A DNA stretch of 64,000 nt from Taxillus chinensis. Lineage: Eukaryota > Streptophyta > Magnoliopsida > Santalales > Loranthaceae. Under the pieces are notes generated by a model that did not search any database, had not been told where the DNA came from, and saw only the letters and a list, made by a program, of their open reading frames with translations. Location: NCBI GenBank assembly GCA_023512835.1, contig CM042086.1, forward strand, positions 17,947,820-18,011,819. Direction: 5' to 3'. Each line of letters opens with the position of its first letter. Within the stretch, counting starts at the first letter, position 1. Shown piece by piece: positions 22,849-36,300 of the stretch. The position numbers and the translations under genes were made by a program.

Positions 22849-24291
22849 CTACAAAGATTCCAGGGATATGGATGCTTTGGTGAAAACAGAAATAACAAAT
22901 GGTGCTTCTTCCCCAGGATGGATAGTTGTAGGCACTATGGTGTAGCCCTTTGGATCAGGCTCCAGGACCATTTCGCAGGATATTTCCCTAGAATTCACAT
23001 AATCTGTGCCGCCAACTGACTCATGCAGGTATATGTTGTAAGCAGCACGACGGCCCCGAGTTTTTAATATCCTCATGCCAATGTAAAACATCATCGAGTC
23101 ATGGCTAGACTGATAATTCCTGAAGCCAGCTGACGTTCGAGAAAAGCTCACTCCCTACCCATATATGAGGTTAAGTTTACATGTGCAGTGGACAAAAAGA
23201 AGTTTGGTATGTACAGAAATATATCAGAAAGTTTGATGTCAGTATACCTGAGTTAAGGTTATGAAAACATGAAGTGGAACTGAAGCATCATGCCCAGTGG
23301 CCTTCATCCGAAACTGTGGATTTTGATTCCACGTCTCATAATCCTGGCAGCCACCAGCACTGTATCCTCGCCATTGGCTGTGAACAGAATAGCGCATCTC
23401 CGGAGGATATACACGACAAATATATATATTCCGGAAATGAATCTGAAAATCTTGCCAAGACATCCAAAATATTCCTTCCTTTGACTGTCCAAACATGAGA
23501 AACATTACAGTAGGGATCTACTGATTTTTTTATATGAAAGTCCAAAGCCAGCAAGTTTGCAGATAATACAGGAGCCAAACGTACCTGTGGAACATGCTTA
23601 AGCTTATGCTTCATTCTATCAGTCCATTCAGAAGATGAGTCAGACCAAGGACCATTCCACTCGACTTCATTTGCCCATGGGTTGCGAATCTGAACAAGCT
23701 TGTGGCCATCCACTTCTCTTACCTGAAAAACAACAGAATAGGAACACAAAGTTTATTTAAAATTCCCTTACACGCAAGGCACACAGAGATAGTAGCTTGA
23801 AATTTTAATGCACCTGGAGTAACGAATAAGCATGCCCTTGCACAATACCACTAGATGAAATGTGAACATCAGACCCTGACGGACTTCCAGCACCAAGTAG
23901 AAAGCCCTCTTGTTTGAAGCGCAACAATTGAGACCATAATCTTCCACTAGCAAGATCAATCTGTGCCTGAGCACTCCTCATGTCAATTTCTTCCCCAGCA
24001 CCCCCAGTGAGGTCAACCAGAGCATCCTGTACAAGCCCACCCTCTAATGCTTCATAAGATCCGTGCAATTTAGCATATGCCTTCTCCAATATAGAAACCC
24101 ACAGTTCATTCCCCCTCCGACTAGTAGCAAATGCCGGTTTACCCGAAGGTTCGCATGGAATCCAATCATCAACAATCACAGGGACCCATTCACCCTGAAA
24201 ATAATTTGTAATCAATCTAAATTATTGAGCATCTCAAACTATACCTCCTGTAAAAAAAAATACCAGCAGTGTTTAAATTCGTAATTGCATA

Positions 24292-24340
<49 letters not shown>

Positions 24341-27300
24341 TTATGGTCAAGCAACCCTCAGCGAGCTACATCAACAAGCCCAAAACTAGCAGCTAATGCA
24401 GGTGTTCCAAATTTGCACAAACACCTGATCAAATTGGACATTAGCAGCACCCCAGCCCTTAGAGAAAATCCCACATCAACAATTTCAAAATTTACGTACA
24501 AGAATTATCATTTCATTGTCCAAGCATACACTTAGGCCTAAGTAAACTGTAATTATCAATGTCTACATGTAACAATGTGGATGACGTATTCGGTCAAATA
24601 TTCTCTTCTACAGTTGGAAAAACAAGACAGGAGAGGTTGGATCAGTAAGACCCAATTGAACATGCCTTAAAGAGTAAATTCTGTGCCATTGGTGGTAAAA
24701 AAAATAAAAAAATTTATAAGGAACTTCGTAGTTCATATTAACTTATGAATGAATTTCCTAATTGAATTTTAACCACACTTTGGAGGCCCGAGAAGTTTAG
24801 GGCACCTATTTTGTGTGACAGCTTGCGAATTTCCTGGTTACTGAAGGGCACCTCTTTTTGGTGCTTTGGTCTGAAGTTTTTAACTATCAAAAAGATATCC
24901 AAAATTTCAACAATCATAAGCAAAGGTTAAGTCGAAAGAAACTGTACCAGAAGTCAGTTTATGAGACAATAAACCAGAAAGAATCACAACAAATTATTCA
25001 ACAGCTTCATTTCTTATTTGACGTAAAAGAGGGTGTTGAATTGCGTCTGGTCGCAACTCAGGGAAAAGATATTTGAGATCCCACCAATGTGATAAAGTTG
25101 GATATAAGCTCAATCAGTGAATCTGGCAATTAAATGTGTCTGAATTTTCACTCGCTAAATCATCCTAGAATAACAACACCCTTGACTTCATTAACTATTT
25201 AGCTATTCTTTGATCTATCAGAATGCAATTCAAGTACAAGTGAAGACGAGACAAAATACATGAATAAATAAATATTTAAAGGCTGTTAAATGGTTGAAAA
25301 CATGATTATTTTTAAAAATTATGATCCCAAATAAAATACTGTTTTCAAAAATAATACCATTATTTTCAAAATAATACCATAGTACCAAACAGGCCCTTTC
25401 TATCTGGATATAAGCAATTATTTGCCCAATAATAATCATTACAAAAGAGATCCAGGCTATTACCTGGATACAAAAACGGACTGTGTAGATCCCTTCTTCG
25501 TTATATTCTGGTGTAATAATCACTTCTGATATTCGTGAAACTTCAGTTAATACAGCAACAGCACTCAGAAACCAACAGTCACCCAATTGCCCCTATTAAG
25601 ACAGTTTAAAGATTATTGGAATCTAGTTAACTTTGTCATTGTAAGCAAGATGAAACAAAACTTACAAACCAAATTCTATAATCGGATAGCAAAGAGAGAC
25701 CTGGCAAACATCAGAACAATTGGCAACACCAGAAAATAGGCATGGGACATACTCCAGATTGCTTTCTTTCACCATTTCAATTGGCCTCATCCACTTAGAA
25801 ACAACCTTTAAAAAACTACAAAGGTCACGGCAAGTTTGATGAGCCAACAACACAGAATTAGTCACAAAAAGTTACCTGCAATCTCATAGGAGGATTTTCT
25901 GGATCGACAAACAGTGATTGCTCACTTGGAGGAAACTCTTGGTCAGTAAAATTTTTCTCTCCTCGAGCACAGAGTGCTTCTTTTACTGCCAATTCAACTG
26001 AAAGCATTTGTTGGTTGATCTCCTCTCTTGTTTCCAACCTAGGCTTCCTCATCTTCCGGGAAAAAGAATCAACATCAACTATAACACTTTCACGTTCTGA
26101 CCTCCTTTTCCTCCCACTCGAATATTGCCCATCCCAATCCAGATCATCTCTTTCGTATAAATCTATATCCACAGGATCAGTATCGCATTCATCAACCTAT
26201 GTGAAGTACATATAATTCAGCAATTAATGAAGAGCACTGACCAATTATTTTAAAAAAAGTTGTCAGTTGTCACAACATGACTGCAGAATATACCAGCAGT
26301 CCTTTTAACATCAACAGATAAAAAATTAAAGGAACATACTCTTGAAGGAGACTCTGTCCATTGCCAATTATCATCCAGAAAATCCACCATATTGATGTCG
26401 GCTTTTCCAACAGCAGCATAAAGAGAACCAATCTCATCTTCGGTTAAGCACCTTCCCCAAAGAAAAACATCCATTATATGCAATTTAGATTCAATTCCTT
26501 CACTGTCCGACCTCTCAAAGGCATCCATATCTGTAGGTGGCCTAGTGCCAAGCCAAATTTCTGTCCCCAATTCCCAAATGCTATTACCTACATGTAGTGG
26601 CAACCCAGATTGGTAGCCATCAAAACTACCATCCAAATAGCAAGTTGCCTCGCCAATATCAGCATCTATAGTCATTGTCACGTTATGCCACCTAAAAAAA
26701 ATTACAAAACCCGTAAATAAGCATGTAAAGAAGATGAGGAGATTAAAGATTTGGAATAAAATTCAAAAATACACTCAACTTGTAGGAATGATTAACAAGG
26801 AGAGAAAATTGAAGCAAAAGAGAAAACGTGTGTGCGTGCAGATTAATAAGAGCAGTCCACAAAATAATCAGTCAAAAAATTCACAAACCTTCCATCTGCA
26901 ATGCTTGTTGCACTTATACTCCATTCCTTCACCACAATTGTCTGTCTATCGCTTTTAGTAACTAATCTAATCCCAACTTGCCCAGCCTCAATGCCTTGTT
27001 CAGAACCAGCCACCAAAATTTCCCAACATACTCTCTTCCGGAATTCAGAGCCTAGAAGACAAACTGGTCCCGACTCAGGCTGAACCATCACCGCAGCAGA
27101 GAAACTAATCTTTTGACTTTGGCATATATTTGAATCTATCTGGCCACAGTGCCTCCCACTTGATGTTGGTTCATCATCGAGAACACAAATAGCTCCTAGA
27201 ACTCCCGTCTGTCAATAAGACAAGTAGTCAATGGTCCACTGATGCAAACAAAATTGTAACCTCCCTTTAGATTTAGAATGCCAATATCTCAAGGCCTAAC

Positions 27301-30300
27301 TATCATATAAGAGACACAATAATACAACTGAACCTCTATCCCAACAATAAAATCATATTATACCAGGTACATGAATCCTCAAGAATGAATGGCACGAAAA
27401 CTAGTTTCTCAAAGCTATCCACAGAATGTGAGTTCCACAATCATGGTAAGTCCAAAAAAAAGTAACTCATTCAAACTACCTGAGCTGCCCGGCGAGTTAA
27501 CTGAGTTGTTCGGATCCGACGAGCAATGCTTGAAACCCTTTCCCGTGCGAAAGAGTCATCGAGAACAGAATCACCTCCTACAGCACGCACAGCAGCTGCC
27601 ATTGCCATCGCCTCTCTATTCCCAGCATTTGGAATAGAAGATATGAGAGAAGCTTCTATTTCCTTCCATTTTCGCTCTTCTTTTTCCAAGAGAACCTTTC
27701 TTCTCTCTTTACCTCTTCCCTCCTCTTCACGTCTCTGCATTAAAATTTCTTCTTCCATCTCTTTCTCTCTTATATAGCTACAAAATTAATATAATATAAA
27801 TAAGATTACAGAAACTAAGGGGAAGGCAATGAACAGAAATGGTGATTTTGAACATAGACAGTCAGAGCATGGAAGCGAAATATTTGTACCTCTCCTGAAT
27901 TATTTCAAACCGCCTTCGATCCTCTGGCATCCATTTTTTTATTTTCTTGGCACTTAAGTCAGAAAACCCTATGCTATCAAGGAATAATCTCAAGCGAACC
28001 TCATCCTGACAACAAAAATACATATTAACACCATCAATATAAAGATAAATAATTTACAATGTATGTTAATGAAATTCACCTGCACACGCTCAGCTTTCGC
28101 AGTCAACCCAAGAAGAAGAAGTAAATAACCTCCAAACTTGTCCCACATGTACACCCATTCGGTATCAATTGCTTCTTCTAAGGCCAAAATCCGTGCATGT
28201 GCACACATTTCTCTTCTGTAGCCCACATCATTGGCCACATCATGCAGAAATTTACTTCCACATCTCATTCTGCATGAGAAAGATCCTGCCACTATTTCCT
28301 CATTTTTCAGTCGATCTCTCAATTTCATCACATCTGCTCTTGGAAGCACAAAATTTCCCGCCCTATCACGCATAACTGTAGGGTCATCAACAAGAAGTGC
28401 AGCTGAACTAGCAGACCTTTGCGGCGCTGAATATGTTCCAGATAAAGCATTTCTAGTCTACAATTTGCAGACAAACACAATGCCAAACTTAATAAACAAA
28501 CAAATATTCTATATGCATTCCAAAAAAAATTTAAAATGCATACCCGAGAAAGACTCCAAAACAGGGGGGAAAAAAAGGAAGAGCAAATCAAATACAAAGA
28601 ATCCAAAGATACTAACCAATGTATACAAACTACCAAGATGTTCAGGGATGAAAACTAACTAGTTACTACCAAAGGTGCCAAGAAGATTATTAAGCTATGC
28701 TAATTACTCTCGCACAGAAGATATGATCCTTTGTTGTGTGCATTTTTGGCGGCATATCTCAATTTAGGAGGCCCAATGGAAATTACACGCCTTGGCAATT
28801 ATCTTTCGTCTGCCTGCTACCATTTCACACGTGGCATGAAACTCATGATAGCCTTGACGTCTGAAATTAATGTGTTTAAACTCCAAGCTGAGTTATTGTC
28901 TACTCAATGGAAGCTAATTAATATTTGATATCACTTGGACTCTTCACGTGGGATGAGGTGTGTTAGGTTTGATATATATTGTATATCCAGCATCTATAAG
29001 TTTAAGCATGATAAATGAACTGATTTCATAAAAAAGAATACAAATAAACCATTTCAATGGCATGTTTGGACTACTCTAGCCGCCTGAGCTCCACATCACC
29101 CACTCAAATTATTACAATGTTTTTGCTTCAAGTCATGACACATGGAAGGAGTTAAATTGAGAATATAACGAGAGTAAATGAGCTGAAGAGAATACAGAAG
29201 GATATTCACAATCAGCATGTCATGCGAAACTCATGCCAAGAAACAAAGCCACAGGATTCCTCCATGTACACTTCCTCGACTAAGCCTCCAAAATGCATTG
29301 TTTACGTCTAACTAATGCAAAAAACAATAGCAAGAAGCGACTAAAGGTAGAACTAAAATAATAGGAGAACATTTCCTAATAACTGACACTACAATGCTTA
29401 AGGGTAGCATTTCACCACAAAGTGACATTTACAACATAAACCGACCTGCAACCAATCAAAGTTTTATGCAAGGGCAACAGCACAAGATCTCACATGAAAC
29501 TGTGCTTAAATGCACACATATCTCCATGCATAGCATTGAACCAACCTAGATAAGTCACAAACTCAGATAGGGGACATCGGACCATAGTCAAAGAAACCCC
29601 ATTAATTATAGAGATAAAGGCTTGATGCGGTTCCATAAAATTCTACCTGCGCCTCCAATGGGAAGGCCAAGATCAGAAGGAACTAAAACAACAGAAGAAC
29701 CAGATGAAATCATCTGTTGCAAGTTAGAGGCGCAGGTCGAATATGAAGACGTGGGTGCCCACAACAGGCATAGGTAGGATGGAGATGGCCCAATGATAAA
29801 GCCAAATATCATGGAGATAAAGCCTGGGGAATAGGATAAACAAGAATGTAATCGGTGAAGGGGAGTTATCAGAACCAGAGGATAGGGTTGACTCACAAAA
29901 GGTAACATTTTTACTAGTGTTATTCGATTACCATAATTAGTGAGATTACAATATTTCATTAGTAGAATTGTAATATTCTGTAACTAGTAATTTATGAAAA
30001 TTAGAGATATGATATAATTAGGACTGATTATGTTTGATATCCAATGAATTTTTTTCTTGTCTATAAATCTGTACTCATACATTATATTCAATATAGAAAA
30101 ATATATTAGAACATCTGTTTTGTATCATGGTATCAGAGCATCTATTCTTCAACGTCCCTGCACCGTGACCATGATATCTTTGCTACGTCAACATCTCTGT
30201 CAAATGCACCGTGACAATTCTTCCAAAACAACGATGCCCGTGCCCAACAACATCAAGTTCTATGATATCGTCAACGACGCCCTTTCTGATGCCTTCGACT

Positions 30301-33300
30301 TTGCCAGCTTCGACGCCTTTGTCAACTTCGATTTCATCCACCATCGTCACCTTTGTCTGGCCCAACATCGATGACTCCGTTTCTAACCAACAGTGACTTT
30401 GAGTTCCAACATCGACACCTTCATCCACCGCTACGCCTTTGTCTCTGGAATCGACAACTTCAACAACTATGTCTCTACCCAACATCAACATCGGCGACAT
30501 CGACACCCTGCAACTACCTCGCCTCTACCCAACAACGACTTCATCTCTGTCCATCATCGACGTCCCCGACAGCCCATGCTGACATCGCTAATGTCATCTT
30601 GTCTTTGACAACGACATTCCTTTGGTTGCATTATTCGGCCAACCTACTTTTGTGCCTTCTGTCTTATCTATTCCCTTGTGAATTATGGATGTTATGCCTA
30701 TAGTGAATATGGTGCTTATCATGTTTAAAATTACGGATCATAAATTAAATTGTTCTAATTATATGGATTGGAACAAAACTGTTCACATGTATCTTCAAAG
30801 TACTAATAAAGATGAACATTTAACTAATGATCCTCCTAAAGATTATTCGAAACTCTTATGGCTCCGAGAATATGCTCGTCACTTTCTACAAATTCACAAC
30901 TCCAATAATAGCGACGTACTTAGCTTGGTTAATCATTGTAAATTTGTCAAAAAAATTAATGGATTACTTGAATTTCTTATATTCTGGTAAAGGAAATCTA
31001 ACCCACATGTATGAGGTCTGTAAAACATTCTATCAAGCTGACAAATAAGATTAGCTTCTAACGATTTATTTCATGTCTTTTAAGAAGACTAATAAAGAGA
31101 TCAATGTGTACCTTTTAGCCCTGGTGTAAAGGTTCAACAACACCAACACAAGCAAATGGCTATTATAAGTTTCTTAACGGCTAAGTCACAAGTCCTCTCT
31201 GGTTCTGAGCACACCTCTTTACATGAAGTTTTTAGTCGGGTACTCCGCACAAAAGATTCTCCACCAAGTCCATCCAAAAATGCTTTAGTGAATCGACGAC
31301 ACGAGCCTCAAAGATCATTCCATCATTCTACAAATCTAGAAGGGAGACCACCATGATTTGAAGCATGACCACATAACTCTGGAGGAGTTGTGTGGCATTA
31401 TTGTCGAAAACCAGGCCATATAAGGCATGAATGTCGAAAGCTTTAATATAAAAATCAGAGAGCTTCTTCAGCCCACTTTGCATCCAATTATGATTCTTCA
31501 GCACCATCAGTTCAGATTTCTCCAAATGAGGTTACTAAGTGTTCCAAGTATCAAAAATCTCCAAAGCTTACATCTTCTTTTGTTACGGCTATTGCCAAAT
31601 CAAGTACTACGAATACGTGCCAGGTCATTCTTTTCTTATCTTCTAAATGGATCATTGATTCTAATAATACAGATCATATGACATGTAATTCTAATCTTTT
31701 TTTCTAGTTTCCAATGTCACACTTTTAGTTCTACTGTTACCTTAGTTTATGGGTCCTCATCTTTTGTTTGTGGGTCTAACAAAAAAATCCACTACCTTTA
31801 TCATTTGCTACATTACCAATCTCTTTAACTAATTGAGCAACACCGCATTTTAACTATTGCATCACCTTTTTTCCTAATCATTACCTATTTCAAGATCTTA
31901 TGACAAAAAAGATTATTGGTAAAGGACATGAATTTGGGGCCTCTACACTCTTCACACTCCATTAGCTTCATCAATTGCTTGTTATACTGTAACTTCTCGT
32001 GTTTAAGAAACTTTGTCCACATATTAGTCATGTGTCTTCTTTAAATTGTGAATCATGTCATATGCTAAACATCATCATCTTAGTTCCAGTCCAAAAATTA
32101 ATAAATATGCTAGTGTTCCTTTTAAATTAGTTTATTCTAATGTTTCGGGTCCTTGTTCTATTATGTCAAAACCTGAATTTAAATATTCTATTACCTTTGT
32201 GGATGATTATTTTAGTGTCACTTGATCATATTTAATGAAAAATTACTCTAAATTGTTTTCTATCTTTTATGTTTTTTGTGCTAAAATTCAAACACAATTC
32301 AATATTTTCATTCGTTGTTTCCACAGTGATAATACAAAAAAGTAAACTCAAATATTGTTTCAAAATTTTAAGGCTCAACATGAAATACTTCATGAGAGAA
32401 CTAAACATATTGAAAATGATTATCATTTCGTCTGTGAGAAAATTCAATTTGAATTAATTTCTACAGGATATGTAAGGACTGGATAACAATTAGGTGATAT
32501 ATTCACCAAAGCTTTAAACGGGGTTCGAGTGGCTTATCTTTGTAACAAGTTGAGCTTGATTAACATCTATGCTCCAACTTGAGTGGGAGTGTAATTATAT
32601 TACCGTAATTAGTGAGATTGTAATATTATGTAATTAATAATTTATGATAATTAAAAATATGATATAATTGGAATCGATTATATTTGATATTCTAATTATA
32701 TATTTCCATGGATTTCTTGTGTATAAATCTCTACTCAGACATTATATTCAATATAGAAAAATATATCAGAATATCTGTTTTGTAAACCAAGGTCAGCCTG
32801 AGAGTATCCAACAAACATGCACGAAAGAGAATGATCAACGAGTTTACATCAAGGCGATGGATCAAGACAATAGAACAAGCACTACGGGAAACAACAATCT
32901 AGAATCCGAGAAGTGTCAAATACAAGTTCGACATTAACACATTGGAGATATGTTGTTGATACATAAGGGATACACCAAAAACAAATTGGCAATTTTTGGT
33001 ATTTTAACATGTTACCGATACTTGTCTGACGCATCTCGCACGTCGCACTCTCCTTAGTCCTTGTGTCGCGCTCCCCTATCCTCTTGCTCAAGCAAAATCG
33101 CACACAAACATTGAAGTCTCCTTCTCCTCTACAATGCAGTGGGCGGTGATATTTTCTTAGGTAGCTCAAAATTGAGAATGGGAAGCTTTTTATTCTTTCT
33201 TTGACCTGTTGTATTTAGTTTGCCCATGAAGAATGCTTCAAATACGATGTGTCGACAATCTAATTGGGAGAAAGACTACCATGTCAAGATTTTTTACTCT

Positions 33301-36300
33301 ATCTTTATCCTTGCAAGGCGTAGGAGCTTTCCTTGATGGAAACTATGCCAAGCACAGTTGTCGTTAGAGTTGCATTCTTTGTCTTTGTTTGAACAACAGT
33401 ATATGAAAAGATTCTAACAACTAACAATTAGCGACACCGAGTAGCAGGTATTATATGTACAAGGTTTTGACAGAATTCATGAACCATTTTTTTCTACATT
33501 GCTTGTATGCTCGGAGGCTGTGCGATATGGTTATAGATTTGTTTGACTTTCATTTGGTGATGCCTTTGTCTCCTGGTGTGTTGTTCTCTTGATGGATTGA
33601 AGGGTAGTGTGGCTCTCGATGATTTGGAGGATTGTCCCTCATTACACTATTTGGAATATCTAACAAGAGCGGAATGTGAGTGTTTGATAATAGGGAGTGA
33701 CTTGTTATTGAGCTTTTCAACTCATTTTTTTTCAATGTTTGAGGTATTAGATATTTCCCACGAGTGTACTGTTTTTTCTCCCTTTATGATATTATAAATG
33801 GGTGCTCATTTTGAATATAATGTTATACATATGTTCTTTGTGCACTACTTGTGCGCTTTTTCTTCCTAATAAAAATTCTTATTTATCGAAAAATAACAAT
33901 GAGATCATTTTTTATTATTTTGTTTTTTATATTTCCTTGTTGAACTGACATTATAATATTTATTTACTAATGAATATATTTTTATTCATAATTGTATATT
34001 TAATTGTTATTTTATTATATTTTTATTTATTAAAATATATATTAATCAACTTGTTGCAACATTTCAAAATTTAATTTTTTTGAATAATTACAAACCGATG
34101 TGATGTGTCAATATTCATTGAATTGTGGATTCAGTCTATTGAATTCTCTTTTTATTGTTTTGAATTTGAACTTCGAAGTTTTTTTTGGTTTGAATTTGAA
34201 TTCAAGTGTTTTATTTGGGTTATTTATTATATTTGAATTTGAGTCATTTATTGTATTTGAATTTGACAGTTTAATTTGGGTTTTTCATCATATTTGAATT
34301 TAAGTTATTTATTTTATTTGAATTCGACAGTTTTATTTGAGTTTTCTATTGTGTTGAATTTGAAGGTTATAATTTATTGTGTGAATTTAAAATTAAGAAC
34401 TTAGCTATAAAAAGAATATCAAGATGTGAGTGAAGATATCCTTGATTTTAAGAAAATCCAATTACAAGGTTATTATACAAAAAAAAGTCAACTACCTCTT
34501 GAATTGCAGACCAACTATTCTTTTTTGTTTCATATTTCATCTACCAGTAAATTTACTCTTTTGCTCGGGTTCCTATCACATTCAGTGTACCATGCATCAG
34601 TTGAAAAGGGAGGAGAATCTATATGCAAGCAAATTTTAAAAAACTATATTCTTCCATATAGCATAAGAAGGTTAACCCTCAATGTTCTCTCAACCAACTT
34701 ACTTGAAGTTGAAATAGAGGGTGAGCGCATTGCCTCGGTTCCAATCGTACATAACTGTCATTAGATTTATGAGTGGACTCATGAGTTGTTGATTCACTCA
34801 TAGCCAAAAAATGTGTTGCCACACGAGGATTTAAACAAACCCAAATAATAGAGGAAAACACAAAATATTACAGCATCATCATACTTCAAGCTCTGAAGAT
34901 TATGACTAACAAAGGAATAACAAGAGCTGACAGCAGGTTGAAGCGAATTAATCATGATTAGGCAATGCTTCTAGTTGATCGTCACAATCGATAAACAAAG
35001 GCATTGGCAGAAAAAACAGGGTCGGAAGAGCAATGATATAGCCAGCGCCAGTATTGACAAAGGTGGCAGCTACTGCAGTGGAAGGCAGAAGCTGTGCAGT
35101 GTCAATTATGAGCACAAGATAATCTTGTGCAACAGCATTGACAATCACCGTTTTGGGTTTTTTTTTCATCATCAATTGCGCGCGCCTGGACTGAGAGGCT
35201 CAACCGGCCAAGAGAGCAGGCCAAAAAGAAACGAGAGATTAAGAGGAAGAAGATCAAGCCCATCGTCTAAGGCCAAGGATTCCCTCTTCAGTATTTTTTT
35301 TTAACCGTGGCTCTAATACCATGTTCTTTGTAGTGCAAGGATGCCACATAACCTAAATGGTTAGTAAAGTTACTAGAGTACTTTATTTATAAATGAATGG
35401 TAAATCATTATAGGATTAATTACAATAGTAACATAAATAGAAGATGCTACGTTCAAAGGAAGTATCTTGCAAAGGAACTACTACCAAGAACAAGAGATAC
35501 TATATTCAACAAAATACATTGGTACTCATGACTTGTTCCTTACCTAGAAAAGTTTGACCTATGGACCTAATAGGCCGAGCCTACATTCTAATAGCCAGGA
35601 GCAAAGGTATTGTTTGTGTCAAAGAAATGCACAAGCAGCATCCACGGTCAAAGGAAGCATATTGCATCAACTTTGTGCGTTGTTGTAAACTACTTTTATT
35701 GAGAAATTAGGCAGTTCTTCACAAAATATAGGAATATACATAGGAGCGACAATGATAAAAATCAATAATTTACAAAATTAATTTAGACAGAATGATGCCA
35801 AATATGAAAGAGTTACATGGGCTGAATTATAGAGCACAAGTATAATACAGAGAAGCCAACATACTTTAGTTGCAGATCTGGTGATTGCTTGAATAATGGT
35901 TTCCTTACATAAAAAATGGACAGCATCTTCCATCATCTGTTGATCACAAGGTGAAGAATACTTAGTAAGCATGATATAGGCTAAAACATGATACATAGAG
36001 AAGATATAAACAATGTTGTTAAGAGGGTGATTTAGAAATAATTAATGCTATATAAACAAGAACTACAGTTTTTTACACTGAGGTCAGAAAATCATCATCC
36101 AATAACTGTTCAGATTAAATCATAGAGAAAACATTATTCAAATCATAATTAAATGAAGACCTCAAGAGTCAAGCAAGGACGAGAAACAGCAAATCCAAAA
36201 GCCACAACAAGAGTAATTGCTGATACAGCAGCACCAGCAAAAGGTGGAAATATTTTCGAACTGGCGACAACACCCCATCCCTCAATTGCCAATGCTACTC

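Larger units (their letters stand above)
22849..25592 (-). other. DEK1: DEK1 segment 4: exons 26-30, calpain core and C2-like tail
   Basis: Exons: 25592-25464 (catalytic Cys1772), 24194-23814 (His1930), 23722-23585 (Asn1950), 23484-23248 and 23154-22849 (C2L, stop TAG). The core keeps family blocks such as ALVDLTGGAGEEIDMRSAQA and GFLLGAGSPSGSDVH. The C2-like tail holds GYSAGGCQDYETWNQNPQF and HPGEEAPFV. No stop, frameshift or catalytic substitution is present. Sequence identity to known DEK1 is highest here, as expected for the protease domain. Confidence 0.95.

Noticed and set aside
30129..30140. TGGTATCAGAGC and similar words as possible tRNA gene fragments
   Set aside because: They adjoin LTRs and are primer-binding sites complementary to initiator tRNA-Met. 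No cloverleaf was found anywhere in the window.
34426..34764. 112-codon plus-strand frame in DEK1 intron 18
   Set aside because: No recognisable domain, no splice context, AT-rich codon use, and a position in an intron full of repeats.
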